Of a stretch of 64,000 nt of DNA, positions 22,983 to 34,539 are shown in pieces. Within the stretch, counting starts at the first letter, position 1, and each line of letters opens with the position of its first letter. The stretch spans positions 124,001 to 188,000 of the forward strand of contig JARGSG010000052.1 of NCBI GenBank assembly GCA_030374805.1. Direction: 5' to 3'. Under the pieces are notes generated by a model. It saw only the letters and a list, made by a program, of their open reading frames with translations, was not told where the DNA came from and made no database searches. The position numbers were made by a program, and so were the translations under genes. This DNA is from Gracilaria gracilis. Taxonomy: Eukaryota > Rhodophyta > Florideophyceae > Gracilariales > Gracilariaceae.

Positions 22983-25180
22983 TCACCCTACCCTTTCCCG
23001 GTGCCCAACCGAACGACTGCAACTGGGCTCCTCCAGTCGGCACGCTGCTACATGCACAGGTGACCCAGAGTACGCAAGATATTCGAAACGGCTCATTCTC
23101 CAAGCACAAAACTTGTTCATCCCACCTTCCTCACTTCCCAAATGCTTCTCGCGAGCCTCGTCCATCTGCTTCTTCAACTCCTCATTAAGTTCGGTCCCCT
23201 CGCTAGGCTTCGCCCGCCTCGCAATCAAATCATATACCAGTAAAGAGAATAGTCTGTCCCGAGCAGCCCGCTTTCGCACCCCAATCACATCGCTTATCGT
23301 CTGTTTCATCCGCTGCTTCAGACAATTGTCTGAGATTACATTTTCCACGCCCTCTTGTCTCCTCCCCGCTTCCCTTATCGTCTCCCACGTCTCTCCCGTT
23401 ATTTCTTTCTCGACCACATACTTCAACAACACATCATTTCTACCCTCTGTTGATGGTGTGTACGCGCTCATCTCATATGCAACCTGAATTGAGCACCTAA
23501 GCACCATCTCCTTCTCCCCAACTACAAACATGTTCCCCTCTCTGCTTTCTCTCACAGTCTCACTCCTGTTCTCCCAGCTTCAACCAACGTTTACCGTGTC
23601 GGAACAAAGTTTAGACGCCTCCAACTTCGCATAATGAAGAATCCTATCATATACATCTCTTGCGAATCCATAAAAACATTCTTCCACTCCAATATCATAC
23701 TTTGGAGGCCCTCTCATCTTTTGTCCTCCACCACCTCGCTTCCTCCACCTCACTGCCTCCCGTAGACTTTCGATCAACACATTTGGCCTTTTATTTTCCT
23801 CCCGCAGCCGTCCCAACTCTTCATGCGTCAGCTTCAAACTCACCATCAATTTATATTGATCTTCCTTCATATTTCCCAACCGGCCCTTCAGTGAATTCAC
23901 CCTCTGAACGAGTGCAGACCGTGGCAATACGCTTAAGTTCTCCTCATTCCATTCCCGTTTCCTTGTAGATCCCCATTCATCTCCTCGAATTCTATCTCCG
24001 CTTTCTCCACGACCGCCGTCACTTTCGTCTCCCCCATCCTTCGGAAGTAAAACGGTGTTGCGCCTCACACGCATCCTTTGGGGTGTTAGTGGCGCCGTCT
24101 TCACGACATTCACTTCCCCACGCCGTTCTCTTTGTACGTCTTCCTCCCCTTCGAAATCCCTCTCAACCAGTGCTGCTTTCTCTCCGACAATTTCCTTAGT
24201 TGATCCACCACTTCTATGTGGTACCCCTCTCCCATCCGCATGTTTTCTTCGCTCATCTCTACTTTTTCCACAACTTCAACACCCCCCAATCCATGAACCC
24301 CACTCTCTATTCTTCTCTCGCTATCCTCCCCTGTTTCACGTTCTTCCATTGGCCACACACGCCGCACTCCTTCTTTCTCCTGGTTCGCATTCCCTTGCTC
24401 GAAACCAATGCTTCCTTCTCTGGCACTTTATTTGGCGTCACAACAACCAACCTCTCCACTCCTCGCGTCCTCGCCAGATGACCACACCTTACTCTCTCCC
24501 ATTCTCCTTCCCCCTCTCCGGGTACCCCAGCCTTAGGCACTTTATCACCGTCAGTTCCCTTTCTTAGAAGACCCACACTACCTAATATGGTACTACTCTT
24601 TGTTATTGTTCGTCCCTCGACACCCGTAAGAAGCGTTTTACCCTTCACTATCATATCCCTGCTATCGCTCTCCTCTAAAGCTTGCGCAGTATCTGCGCAT
24701 CTTCTACGACCATCTCTCTCCCGACCACCCCCGCAGAACCTTCTTCGCCTTACCTCGCGGTGCTCCCATGTTTTTCTTGGGATTACCTTCTTGATCTCGT
24801 GCGTCTACAATAGGTTTCGTCACCACAATGCTTACCATTCGCTCCGTTCGCTCCGTTCGTTCCGTTCGATCCGATGTTCCCTCCTCGGCGCTCCTCGCCG
24901 CACCCTTCCTCCCTTTCCTACGTACACCACTCCGAGGCGCACGCGTACTACGAGGGGTGTGGGCTTCGCCATTTACCGTTTCGCCACGCCTTCGGCTCTT
25001 TGACGCGCGACCGCTAACCTCCTCCGAATTCACACCCCTCGTCTTATGTTTCGCCATATACAATGCAAATGGTTCCTCGTGGTTGACGCCCTGGTCACGA
25101 CGTGTTAGCCGCTGACCGTGATCGAAGATCACTGGAATTGGAACTGCTCTGCTCTGGACGTGTTTAGCGCTCGCCGTCAT
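22983..25180 (-). pseudogene. Coiled-coil accessory protein of the transposon
   Basis: A minus-strand gene converging on the transposase with about 200 bases between them. From ATG 25180 the N-terminus is very basic with a TER repeat encoded by a short tandem DNA repeat (24,841-24,873). The middle (frame of 24,113-23,580) has a coiled coil, LVQRVNSLKGRLGNMKEDQY onward, then a conserved-looking KYDIGVEECFYGFARDVYDR. A single TGA (23580-23582) separates this from the same frame continuing to 22,983 with NMFVVGEKEMVLRCSIQVAY and more helices. Other frame changes lie between 24,704 and 24,113. I do not recognise a family. Position and coiled coil fit the second, DNA-binding protein of EnSpm-type elements, but that is inference. 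Confidence 0.5.
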
Positions 25181-25539
25181 CGAACGTCACCGATCGAATT
25201 CACAATTCCAATCGAGTGGAGTGTGGTGGAAATCACCGAGTCTGGTTTTTTATTCCCCGATTCCGAAACCGAAAATTGACACCGAAATCTCCATTTCTGA
25301 ACTAGAAAGTTCTCATAATGTAAAAAACAGTATACCATCATATTCGTTGCTCTTCGCTACCTATTATGGATCTATGTACTTCCATCTTGCAGTTCTGGCA
25401 AGGTTTTTTGTTCCTATTTCGTGCTCAATGGCGAAGTTGGAATGCAATAAGTGCCACTTCTTTATGTAGGTTAAGGGGCTTAATTTATATGTAGGTAGTT
25501 TACTACAAGTTCTAATTGAATAATATAATAGGATTTGCT

Positions 25540-28500
25540 CATGTATCCCAGCTATACTCTCCTCCATAATCCGCGAACAACTCCTCTCCCACTTCCAGTT
25601 TCCGAAGTGCTCGCACCGCAAGCATTTGGTATTCTCGTAGTTGATGCGGGGTGCGTCCTGTATTTGGAGTTCGAATGACCCGCACATTTGCAGTCCTTCA
25701 TTTCGTCACACCATCCGCAACTGCATCAATGTCCTTATCACTTTCCATATATTTGGGATCGTTAATCGTTCCACCCAATGAAAAAGGAGCGGGGACAATC
25801 CATACAGGTATTAAATTTACTCTTTGTCTTCTTTCTGGGCGGCTATGGAATATATCGCCGCGGACGTTGAACTCCATCGCATACTTCCGAAAGCGTTCGG
25901 ATTTGGCTCCCAATAACCCTTCACCATATCTATTGTGTACCTCTTTTCTCTTCGTTAGGTCATGTTACACCAGTGTTCCATAGAAGTGACATATCTCTTC
26001 ATTTTCCACGAATCGGTGTGTAGTTAACACCCACACTCCGGCGCCAGGGTGACAAATTGTCGACTTCCCGATACAACAACCGCACATGGTCGCTTCCAGT
26101 GCCAACATGGCATTCCAATCCAGAAGGCCTATCTTTCCTTGCAAAGCTTTACGGCGTTCGTGAAGGGCCTTACGCCTACCAATGGTGACCAAACTCTCAT
26201 CCGGCCACATTGACGCAAGAAAGTCTATAATATACGTACGAAACTTTTGATACTGGGGATACCCGGATGGAGCCTTCCATGACCTCGATGGGTGGACATT
26301 CCACTTCGGAAATAAATGCAACACCCTAATCATAGCAATCCGAACTTCCTGCGTTACCTGGATATCCGTCTCAATTTCCGGCAGGCACAATGCGAATTGA
26401 ACAATTGCAACGTGCCTAGCATGGGCAAAGCAGTCCGGGTCCGGCTCACACCCGATGAACTTACGATGCTGTTGTAACTCCATGCATGCTATTGCTGTCT
26501 AAAACGTCCCCGCAAACAAGTCGACCACAATATCCCCAGCCTGGGAAAACCGAATGATTAGCTCTTTCAACAATGCCCCAGATTTCTGTTCGGACCTCAC
26601 CTTTTGTAAAACGTAGCCCCCACCTTCCTTCTTTCTCTTCCACTGAAGAGTCTCCCCATTAGACATGGGGGTACCTGGTCAATGACACTGTGGTACGCCG
26701 GGTAATTAGACTGCACAAAGTTGAGGTTCTCATAATTCAGCATCACATGCTGCTGCGCGTAGCTGAGACCATTTCGAACTGCATGTACAGCATAATTCAT
26801 TGCAGGGAAAAGGGAGAAGGACCTACGTCCAGGGTTACGCATCGGGTTGCCTTGCGACCGTACAAACTGCATCGGGATCTGCTCCACAACAAAGAAACGC
26901 CTTGGTACTCCGTTTTTGTCTTTTGTCCCAATGGCAGAAAGTACATTTCTCCATTGCTGGACCTGCTCGAAAGCACTGAAGATGACGAAATGGCCCCCAG
27001 GACGTAGCAGTCTTTATAGAAGCTTTGCGGCCTCCTTCATGTCCTGAAGGCTCAGTACATCGTACTAGCTGTTGCTTCGGTTCTTGTTCCCTCCGATGTC
27101 GTACCGAGAGTCCATGGAAACCAGTTGAACTTTCCCTAACGGAGATACACCATCTCTGCGCAACGTCCCGTCCATCTCTACCATTTCCTCAAACCCGCAA
27201 TTGTACATGCGGAAGTACTTCTCCATCTCCTCCTCACAACTTCAGAAACCCATTTTGTCATCCAACGACGCAATAGATGGTGGGGGTATTACGCCCACCC
27301 CGGACGCTTCGTCACCAGTACTTCCTTTCCCAATATCGGCCACTATGTTCGTATCACCATCTCCTTCTTCGCCTCTCCTCTCTTTCGGCTCCGTTGGTTT
27401 CCCAATTTCCTCCACCTCCTCCACATCATCCTCAATTTGTATGGCAGGTTCTGGTTTGGTTATCGGCGTTACCCCCATACCAGGGACGTTCACTGATTCT
27501 TTCAGTTTCAACGGGCTTATGGCCTCCATGACGAAGGACACAAGCGAATTCGAGAAACTATCAAATCTCTGAGCAAACGCCCGTGATGGGTCTCTGGTAA
27601 ACGTCTTCAGAACTGTCCATCGTCCTGGTTCCGAAATTGAGTAGAGCTGCTCATTCACAATAACCTTGTTTAGGTCCGAAATGAACTCCTTCGGAAGCAT
27701 TCGGAGGGCAGCATCGATGTCTTGCGGTAACGTTCATGCCCACGGGATGGCCTCTGTTTCAATGACACCTTCATCTTTGCTTGGTAGCAAGCGATGGTCG
27801 TTATCGCGGTAGAGGAACCCCCTGCCCTCGTCTCAATCGCTTGAAACAGCATTTCGTCGTACTTGATTCGGATGAATAGAAGAACCATGACCTCCACGGT
27901 AGGGAATCCCAGGAATTGATAGAAACAATCCCATGAATTCTTTATGAGCTGCACACCAAAGCTAACACACTGACCGAGGAGTTTGTTGGATATTTGGAAA
28001 TTCACAAAAGGTGTGGGATATCTCTTGTCTCCTCTTTTCCTCTTCTGCCCTATAACTCTTTTTCCATGGAAACTTTCTGAATGAGTGAAAGAAACATAAT
28101 CCTTTAGAAACGTGTTGCAACGGTTGTGCCGAACGGGGGGAACACCTGTCCCATTCGGTTAGGAGGTATAGACATGGACTTGAAAAACTATGTCAAAGTG
28201 ACATTCTTCGGTATTTCTTTAAAGTTCACCTCGGGATAAGCATTCCCGAAGCCCCTTACACGCCAGTCCCTATCACCGTCTAAGATGTCCAATAACCTCG
28301 TTGAGAGGTATAGCTGACGATGAGACCCATTCAGAGATACGACCCGTAGTTCACTGTCAGTAAACGTCAGATGTCCTGGACCCACAAGAATATAGAAGTA
28401 ATTCTTTGCTTGCGGTAGGACGTTGCGAGTATTGAAAACGTAATCAACGAACTCGGCGTCTCCCACCTTCCTTGGCCGTCTTCATATCGCATTGTCGACG

Positions 28501-28627
28501 CGTAATGATCGCGGATTGCGAGGCGTACTGTGATAAGCTCATCTCCGGAGCCATACAGTTTTCCAACCTTCATATCGGAGCTTGAGGGTGCTGGTGACGT
28601 AGACCTCGATGAACAATGTGGAGCCAT
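25540..28627 (-). pseudogene. DNA methyltransferase fused to a SET domain
   Basis: One minus-strand gene of about 1,030 codons from ATG 28627 to TGA near 25,540. The first 550 codons are unrecognised. From 27,240 comes an N6-adenine/N4-cytosine-type DNA methyltransferase: VQLVSMDSRYDIGG where the catalytic DPPY is expected, then LLRPGGHFVIFSAFEQV, and after a frameshift SEQKSGALLKELII, AGDIVVDLFAGTF (SAM-binding loop) and HRKFIGCEPDPDCF. Without a frame change it runs into a SET-like domain: ENEEICHFYG, VPAPF, TINDPKY, RTANVRVIRTP and GEELFADYGGEYSWD. Lesions: frameshifts near 28,475, 27,760 and in the G run 26,667-26,671; stops at 28188, 27242, 27065, about 27,016, 26499, 25965 and 25698. 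SET domains usually methylate lysines; target here unknown. It is divergent from the dioxygenase gene. Confidence 0.7.
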
Positions 28628-28985
28628 TATATGCATGTGCGCGAAGGGGGTGCGTTGACTGGTTATGATTCGAATTTCCGGAGCGTACGGGAGAGGGAGT
28701 GGACGGGAGATGACAGTGGAGGGTAGAAAACAGCGCACGGGAAACTGCAGCGGGCGGGGGATAACTGCCGATAAGATATGAGAGTGCGCGGGAGACGGGA
28801 TCGAGCGGGAAAGGATAGCAACTATAAAGCAGGAACCAGGTTCTTTCAACACGACAGGGAGATGTGCAAGATGCCTGAGATGCACGTGAAGCCGTAAAGA
28901 GGTGTCAAGGAAAGCGGGGACACTCGGGGGATACGGTACTTGGTGATTCCAAACATATACGCGAAGTTATAGGGAATGGCTGGTA

Positions 28986-30272
28986 GGACAGCGGACCGGG
29001 TTGGCCTGGCGCTTCATCAGTGCACCGATCAAGTGCAACGACCCCCTGGTCCGCTGTCCCAAAAATATATTTTATTTTCCATATTTTTCAACGACAGCTT
29101 GGGACAGCGGACCCGGGTGTCGTGGCGCTTCATCGGTGCACCGATGAAGCGCCACGACACCGCGGTCCGCCGTCCGAACGCGCCGTGAGTGATGAAGCTG
29201 TAAAAGAGATACATGTGGCACTGCCAACGCGCAGCCCTACCAGCCGTTCCTTATAACTAGGCGTATATTTTTGCATTATATTTACATTCTTAGCCAAATG
29301 GTTGGGACAAATAAGAAAACCTTGCCAAGCTGCAGAGTATTAGGACATAGAAATAGAAGATGTGCTATTCCTATGTGACACAAAAAATGTCCTAACCTTA
29401 GCTACGAAGCGTGAGGGTGTGCCACCTTTGCAATGCTACTTACTATGGTTACCCTACTCCCAGCCACATGGTTGGGGCAAAATACGAAAACATCTGCAAG
29501 CAGCATAGGAATGGGTCATCCTCTCTACAAGATAAAGATAGGAGATGTATAACTTCATCTCATCCAAGGGATGTTCTATACCTAGCTACGAAGCGTTAGG
29601 GTGTGCGAAAAACCCCGCAAACAGCATAGGAATAGGGCCTCCTCTATTTAAAATAAAGGTAGTAGATGCACTAACTCTATCTCATCCAGAAGATGTCCTA
29701 TTCCTAGCTACGAAGCGTGAGGGTGTGCCACCTTTTACGGAAATATATCGTTCTCTTTCCGCAACCGAGACATACTTCGGTTGTGGAAGAAAATGAATAT
29801 ATCTCGGTAGAAGGCATGACCACGAAGAAGGTAGGGCGTGGAAGGTGTTGGTAGGGAGAATGGGGACGGCCTTTATACAGCAGCACAGGTGTGGTTGGGG
29901 TAGCTCGGATGAAATGTTGAAAATATGAAGTATCATCTTTGTCCAGTCGCTCGTTTAAAACAAACTCAAAATATTTTTTGGGACAGCGGACCGGGGTGCC
30001 ATGGCGCCTAAACGGTGCACCGATGAAGCGCCACGATACCCCGGCCCGCTGCCCCAACGCACGGTGAGTGATGAAGCTGCGGCGGACGCACACGTGGCAC
30101 CACCAACGTGCCGTGACCGATGAAATTTGCCCACTGTCAACGCGCCGTGTGTGATGAAACTGGGGTGCTGGCATACGTGGCACCGCCAACGTGCCGTTGA
30201 CAGCGGACTGGAGTGTCGTGGCCCTTCATCGGTGCACCTATGAAGCGCCACGACACCCCAGTCCGCTATCCC
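28986..30272. repeat. Block of four ~75-bp palindromes and tandem repeats
   Basis: Four palindromes share a stem that starts GGACAGCGGAC and a centre around CATCGGTGCACCGATG: 28,986-29,060; 29,101-29,175; 29,980-30,055; 30,198-30,272. The second has a perfect core (GGCGCTTCATCGGTGCACCG and onward). Copies two and three are followed by the same 55-base segment with GTGAGTGATGAAGCTG. The block lies exactly between the divergent methyltransferase-SET and dioxygenase genes. It may be a shared control region, or one or more hairpin-ended small transposons nested in the big one. No target duplication is visible. Confidence 0.75.
29300..29730 (+). repeat. Three diverged tandem repeat units
   Basis: Units ending AGCTACGAAGCGTGAGGGTG occur with ends at about 29,424, 29,606 and 29,730 (spacing 183 and 123 bases). 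Each contains CATAGGAAT, a T/A-rich stretch and CATCTCATCCA before the conserved end. They sit between palindromes two and three. The short frames across them are not convincing proteins. Confidence 0.6.
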
Positions 30273-30483
30273 AGAGTGAAACTAGTCCGCCACAAATTAT
30301 ATTCATTTCTTCATTACTCAAACATTGTTTTACAAGTGTACTATAGATATTATTAGCTTGATGTAGCTTTGTAAAGGTCCCGCGAGTATGCTATAAAATT
30401 TTATATAGGCACAGTGTATAGTTTAAACTAGTATTGAGCGGACGCGCATCCTTGATGAAGTAGACGGAAAGAAACGGGAGTGA

Positions 30484-33400
30484 ATGCTAACCGATCTCGC
30501 AAGCGTTCTCGACGGTCGTAAACCTTCTTTTCGATTCTATCAGCCCCGTGTAACTGCGATGCCACCTCGCAAGCAGAAAGGGGGGCGGGATTCAAGACGA
30601 CCGAACCCAAGTGTAGGGATGTCAGAAATGCCGCCCTTAACACGAAAGAGAGGGAGGGCAAAAGGTACTACGTCGCGTATGCCACCAGCCCGAGCAAAGA
30701 CGGAAAATCCTTCGCCCGCTGCTACGCCGGTAGTTAAAGGCGGCGATGCGGTGCATTTGTTTTTGACGGTTGGAAAAAAAAAGAACAGGGTGAAAGTGGG
30801 AACCGCGGAGGTGAGAGGTGTGGGGTGCGCCAGTGGTGCCGGTAAGGCTCTTTGCCGTTCGCTCCATGGGCATGTTCTAAGCGCGACTGCCCTAGAAGGT
30901 GAAGACTTGGTTGTGGTCTGGAGAACGAAGATTGTAAGTCATGGAAGGGCAAAGTACCCTAACCGTTTTCAAGGTGCTGAAGACCCACCAAGTACGCTGA
31001 GAGAGTTGTTCTGGGCTGGGTTGTATGCGTAGGATATGTCGATGATGGCACCAATCGAGATTCCGCAAAGTCCTACTCCAGAGCCCGGGGCTGGCACGTC
31101 TTCTACATCTCAGGCTGAGAAAGTGGTTGCTCTGGAAGTCGAGAAACCTGCTGAGGAAGCTTCCAAAACTCTAGGAAAGTCTTCTCACGGGATGAAGAAG
31201 CCCGTAGGAGCGAGCGTCAGCATCATAGAGGACTCCGACGACGATATTGTGCAGGTCTTTCAGACGAGTAAGGCTCCACTTACTGCCCCGGAGAAGAACT
31301 GGTTCGATGAAAGAGACAGGGTTTCGTCGAAGGAGGTGGACAACACCCTGTCTCTCAAGAAGATTTCTGTCGCCGACTATGTTCAGCGCAGGTTCACGAT
31401 GGATATCGAGATGATTGAAATCCCGAAGAAGGCCGTATGAAGTGTGAATCTGGGACACAAGGAGGCGACGGTGATGAAATGTCGCAACTTTTGGGTGGCT
31501 TCCGTCTGCAGGTTCGATTGCTGTGGCATCTCTAGGGGAGTATGATGTGAACGATATAGTTGTTGATGGGAGAATTGTTGTGCCCATAACCATAGACGGA
31601 TATCACTGAATTCCTGTGCTACGAGACTTGCATGGGAAAGGCGGGAAGTGGGTGGATATAGTCCAGTATTCGGCTGATGTGCTGTGGGGAAGAAAGGATG
31701 GGAAGGCTATCACAATGAACGAAGTACTAGGACTCGGCAGTCTTCTGAACGAAATGAGTTTGAATGTGCTGAGGATGTCGTTTGCAGACAAAATTCATAG
31801 CGCGGTATCTTTTGTGCAAACGTGGACGAATTGCATGTGGATGTGAAGAGCATTACTTCGAGGCAGTTAGCTGGTGCTTTGAAGAGAAGTGAAGCTATCG
31901 GAGACTACAGCGTGCGTCACTTGACTCGTTACGTGCCATTGGCTCTGAAGTTTGTGGAATGTGAGGGGCGTTTGGAGTTCTTTAAGAAGGTGTGTGAGGA
32001 GGGTCCAGCCCTGGCGTCGACGCATGTCTGGAGTGACCTCCTGATGGGTTTCACCGATGGGCAATTTCTAAATGTCGTACGTTCCTTGCAATGTCATGTG
32101 AAATTGAGGTTGCCTTCTTCTACGAGAACCGGTCGTTTTGAGGACATGAGGAAGCACTTCTTTCAATATGCCACAGTTATGGACAACCTATGTAGTATCA
32201 CTGGGAAAGAGAAGAAGATTAGTTTTGAAGAGGTATGGCAGACAGTATTCAACTTAGGAGGGAAAAATGTGTCTGTGATGGATTACCTGGGTATGCGGAC
32301 AGCAAAAATGGAACTTGGCGGGCTGAGGCCTTTATGGGACGGGATGGGGTCTAGAAGGGTGAAGACCGCAGGTAACAAGCTTCAAGAAGTTTCCAAATTA
32401 TCGCTTCAAACTTCAGAGGAGGTGAAGGGGGTGAAGGGGGTGAAGGAGGAGGCGGTTGAAGTCGTGGGTGTAGGTGATGGTACGTCAACCGCAGCACCTT
32501 ATGAGGTAGAAGAAGCTCCCATGTTGTTGGAAGCTTCCACGCAGGGGCAAGACCCTGAAGCAGAGCCATCAGGGTTGAGACGGAGCACACGGAAAGAGAT
32601 TGCTGCAGACCGGCTGAAAGAGGATTGAGGTAGCAAGGCTGGGAGGAAGAAGAAAAAGAAGAAGAGGAGGTTTATTGATCTTACTGACGATGAGGATGAA
32701 ATAGAAATCCAACCTGCTCCGCAGAGGATGGAGAAGGGCCCCGTGAAGACTCCTTCTGGAAATATACTAATGGAGGTTGTTACTTTATCCAGAAATATGA
32801 AGAAGCCGGCATTGAAGAAGTTCTTCAGAGACCAGAAAATAAATTTGGTGTCGTCGAGCGAGGATGAAATTGGTGGCAGTGAGAACGATAATAGGTTCGT
32901 TCAAGACGAGGAATAAGGGGTGGAGGAAGGAACGATGCGTGGATTTGAAGATAAGATTCCCGAGAAACCACCGAAAGGGATGAATAAGGCAGGTCAGTGA
33001 GCTGATGGATCGGATATGTCATGGACGAGTCTCGTGAATGCGCTACCGAGTGAGTGGCTGGAAGGGAAGAATTCAGTGAAACATCAGCACCCGCGGATGG
33101 AGATGATTCCTATGCGAAAGGGCCACAGAGCGGGGTGTTTGGGGGTGGCGGATTTGAGAGCGGTCCGTCACGCGGTGTACTGGCATGCCGACCGGAATGT
33201 GCACAAGGACCTGGGTAGCACGAAAGAACAAGTTCTTGGGGTGACTTTTCTGTTGAAGGGAAAGCCGAGAGGGGAGGACGAAGCTCTTTGGATGGCGGCG
33301 ATGGAGAGGGATGACCTCGCTCGAGAGTACTTTGCGACGAAGATAATGGAATTGATGGAAAGGGGTTTCTGTGTTTTGGAACACCTCGGAACTGATAGAG

Positions 33401-34376
33401 GTATGTCAGAGGAGGCGAAAAAGAGGGGCGCGGTGGTGGATGAAGATGTGACAAAAGGGTTGCTAAAGGTTTTTGAAAAAGGACTTCAAGGAGCAGCCAG
33501 ACTTGAAGTTTGAAGAGAACCGAACGAAATAGAATCCCATCATCAACGCGGGGGAAGGAAACGATGCTGGGGACAGGATGCAGGGAATTGGACGATATAT
33601 TATGACCAAGAAGGGAATTGTTGATTGCATGTAATCTGATGAGAAAAATGTGGTGATGGTGAGAAAGCGGGCGTTGTTGGATGCGAGGTTTGGGCAAATT
33701 GCATCCGCTCTTCCCCTTGGTGACAACAGTAAGGCGAAGAAAAGGATGTATGCGCCGCAGACCGGAGGACGTGTGTTGTGTACGGGAGAGGGATGCCCAA
33801 GGCAGGTTTTGCACACTGATGTTCGAGTGTTGACTAATGTGGAGAAGGATAAGGGAGAGATTCCGGGGGTTCTTCGTGATGGCCTCTGGGGAGAGTTCAT
33901 TTATGATATGGGTTTGTGAGAGGTTTCACAATATGTATGTGACGGATGACAAGAGTTTGGGGAGGTTATCACGTACAGTGGTTGTGAAAAAGTTCAGGGT
34001 TCCGCCTTACTCTGTGTTTATTGGGAGAGGGGATGTATTTCATGCGGGAGCTGGGTACATGGATGCATTGGTGAAAGAGAATTGCCTGAGGTATCACATT
34101 TATTTTGTACCTGAAGGAGACAAGCTCCCTGACGTGGTGCACAGGGAGCCAGCGTTTCGATCAAAGTTCGTAGATGAGAACTTTGGGCTAGGAGAAGACC
34201 CAAACGACCATCTGGACGATGATGAAGGTTTGGAGGAAGAGAGTGAAATGGAAGATATAGAAAATGGAGAGGACGAGTACGAAGAGGAAGATGAAGAGAT
34301 GTCAGATGCTCATGCTGAGAAAACAGATGTGGATTACGAGGAAGGACAGATGATAATGGATGAAGACGATGAGTAA
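30484..34376 (+). pseudogene. Large protein ending in a 2OG-Fe(II) dioxygenase fold
   Basis: A 3.9-kb gene, about 1,290 codons, from ATG 30484 to TAA 34374-34376. The first part is basic; acidic SIIEDSDDDIVQVF and KKKKRRFIDLTDDEDE look like a nuclear signal and SUMO-interaction motifs. The middle (31,850-32,330) is helical and unrecognised. The end has a double-stranded beta-helix oxygenase: CPRQVLHTDV supplies the HxD iron ligands, GFFVMASGESSFMIWV the next strands, GDVFHAGAGY the second His and CLRYHIYFVP the Arg that binds 2-oxoglutarate. A very acidic tail follows. One extra G in the GGGGG run 33,865-33,869 splits the oxygenase. Stops at 31030, 31438, about 31,607, 32626, 32914, 32998 and 33511, and frame changes near 31,500 and 31,822, break the rest. 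Substrate is unknown; oxidising modified bases is one possibility, not shown. Confidence 0.65.
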
Positions 34377-34539
34377 GTATAATGTTGCACTTATAGTGTT
34401 GTGTTTGCTTGTGAGAAAGACTTGACATAAAAATTGAACAGGTGATTCATTTAAGCGGCAACTTAAGAAGAATTGGAGAACAAAAACGGGTTGTGTGTGT
34501 AGTTCCAACGAGTACGAGGTTTACAATTTTTTCTAATTA

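Noticed and set aside
29300-29730. CRISPR-like array
   Set aside because: Units are long, diverged and unevenly spaced, without short identical repeats and unique spacers, and the DNA is eukaryotic.
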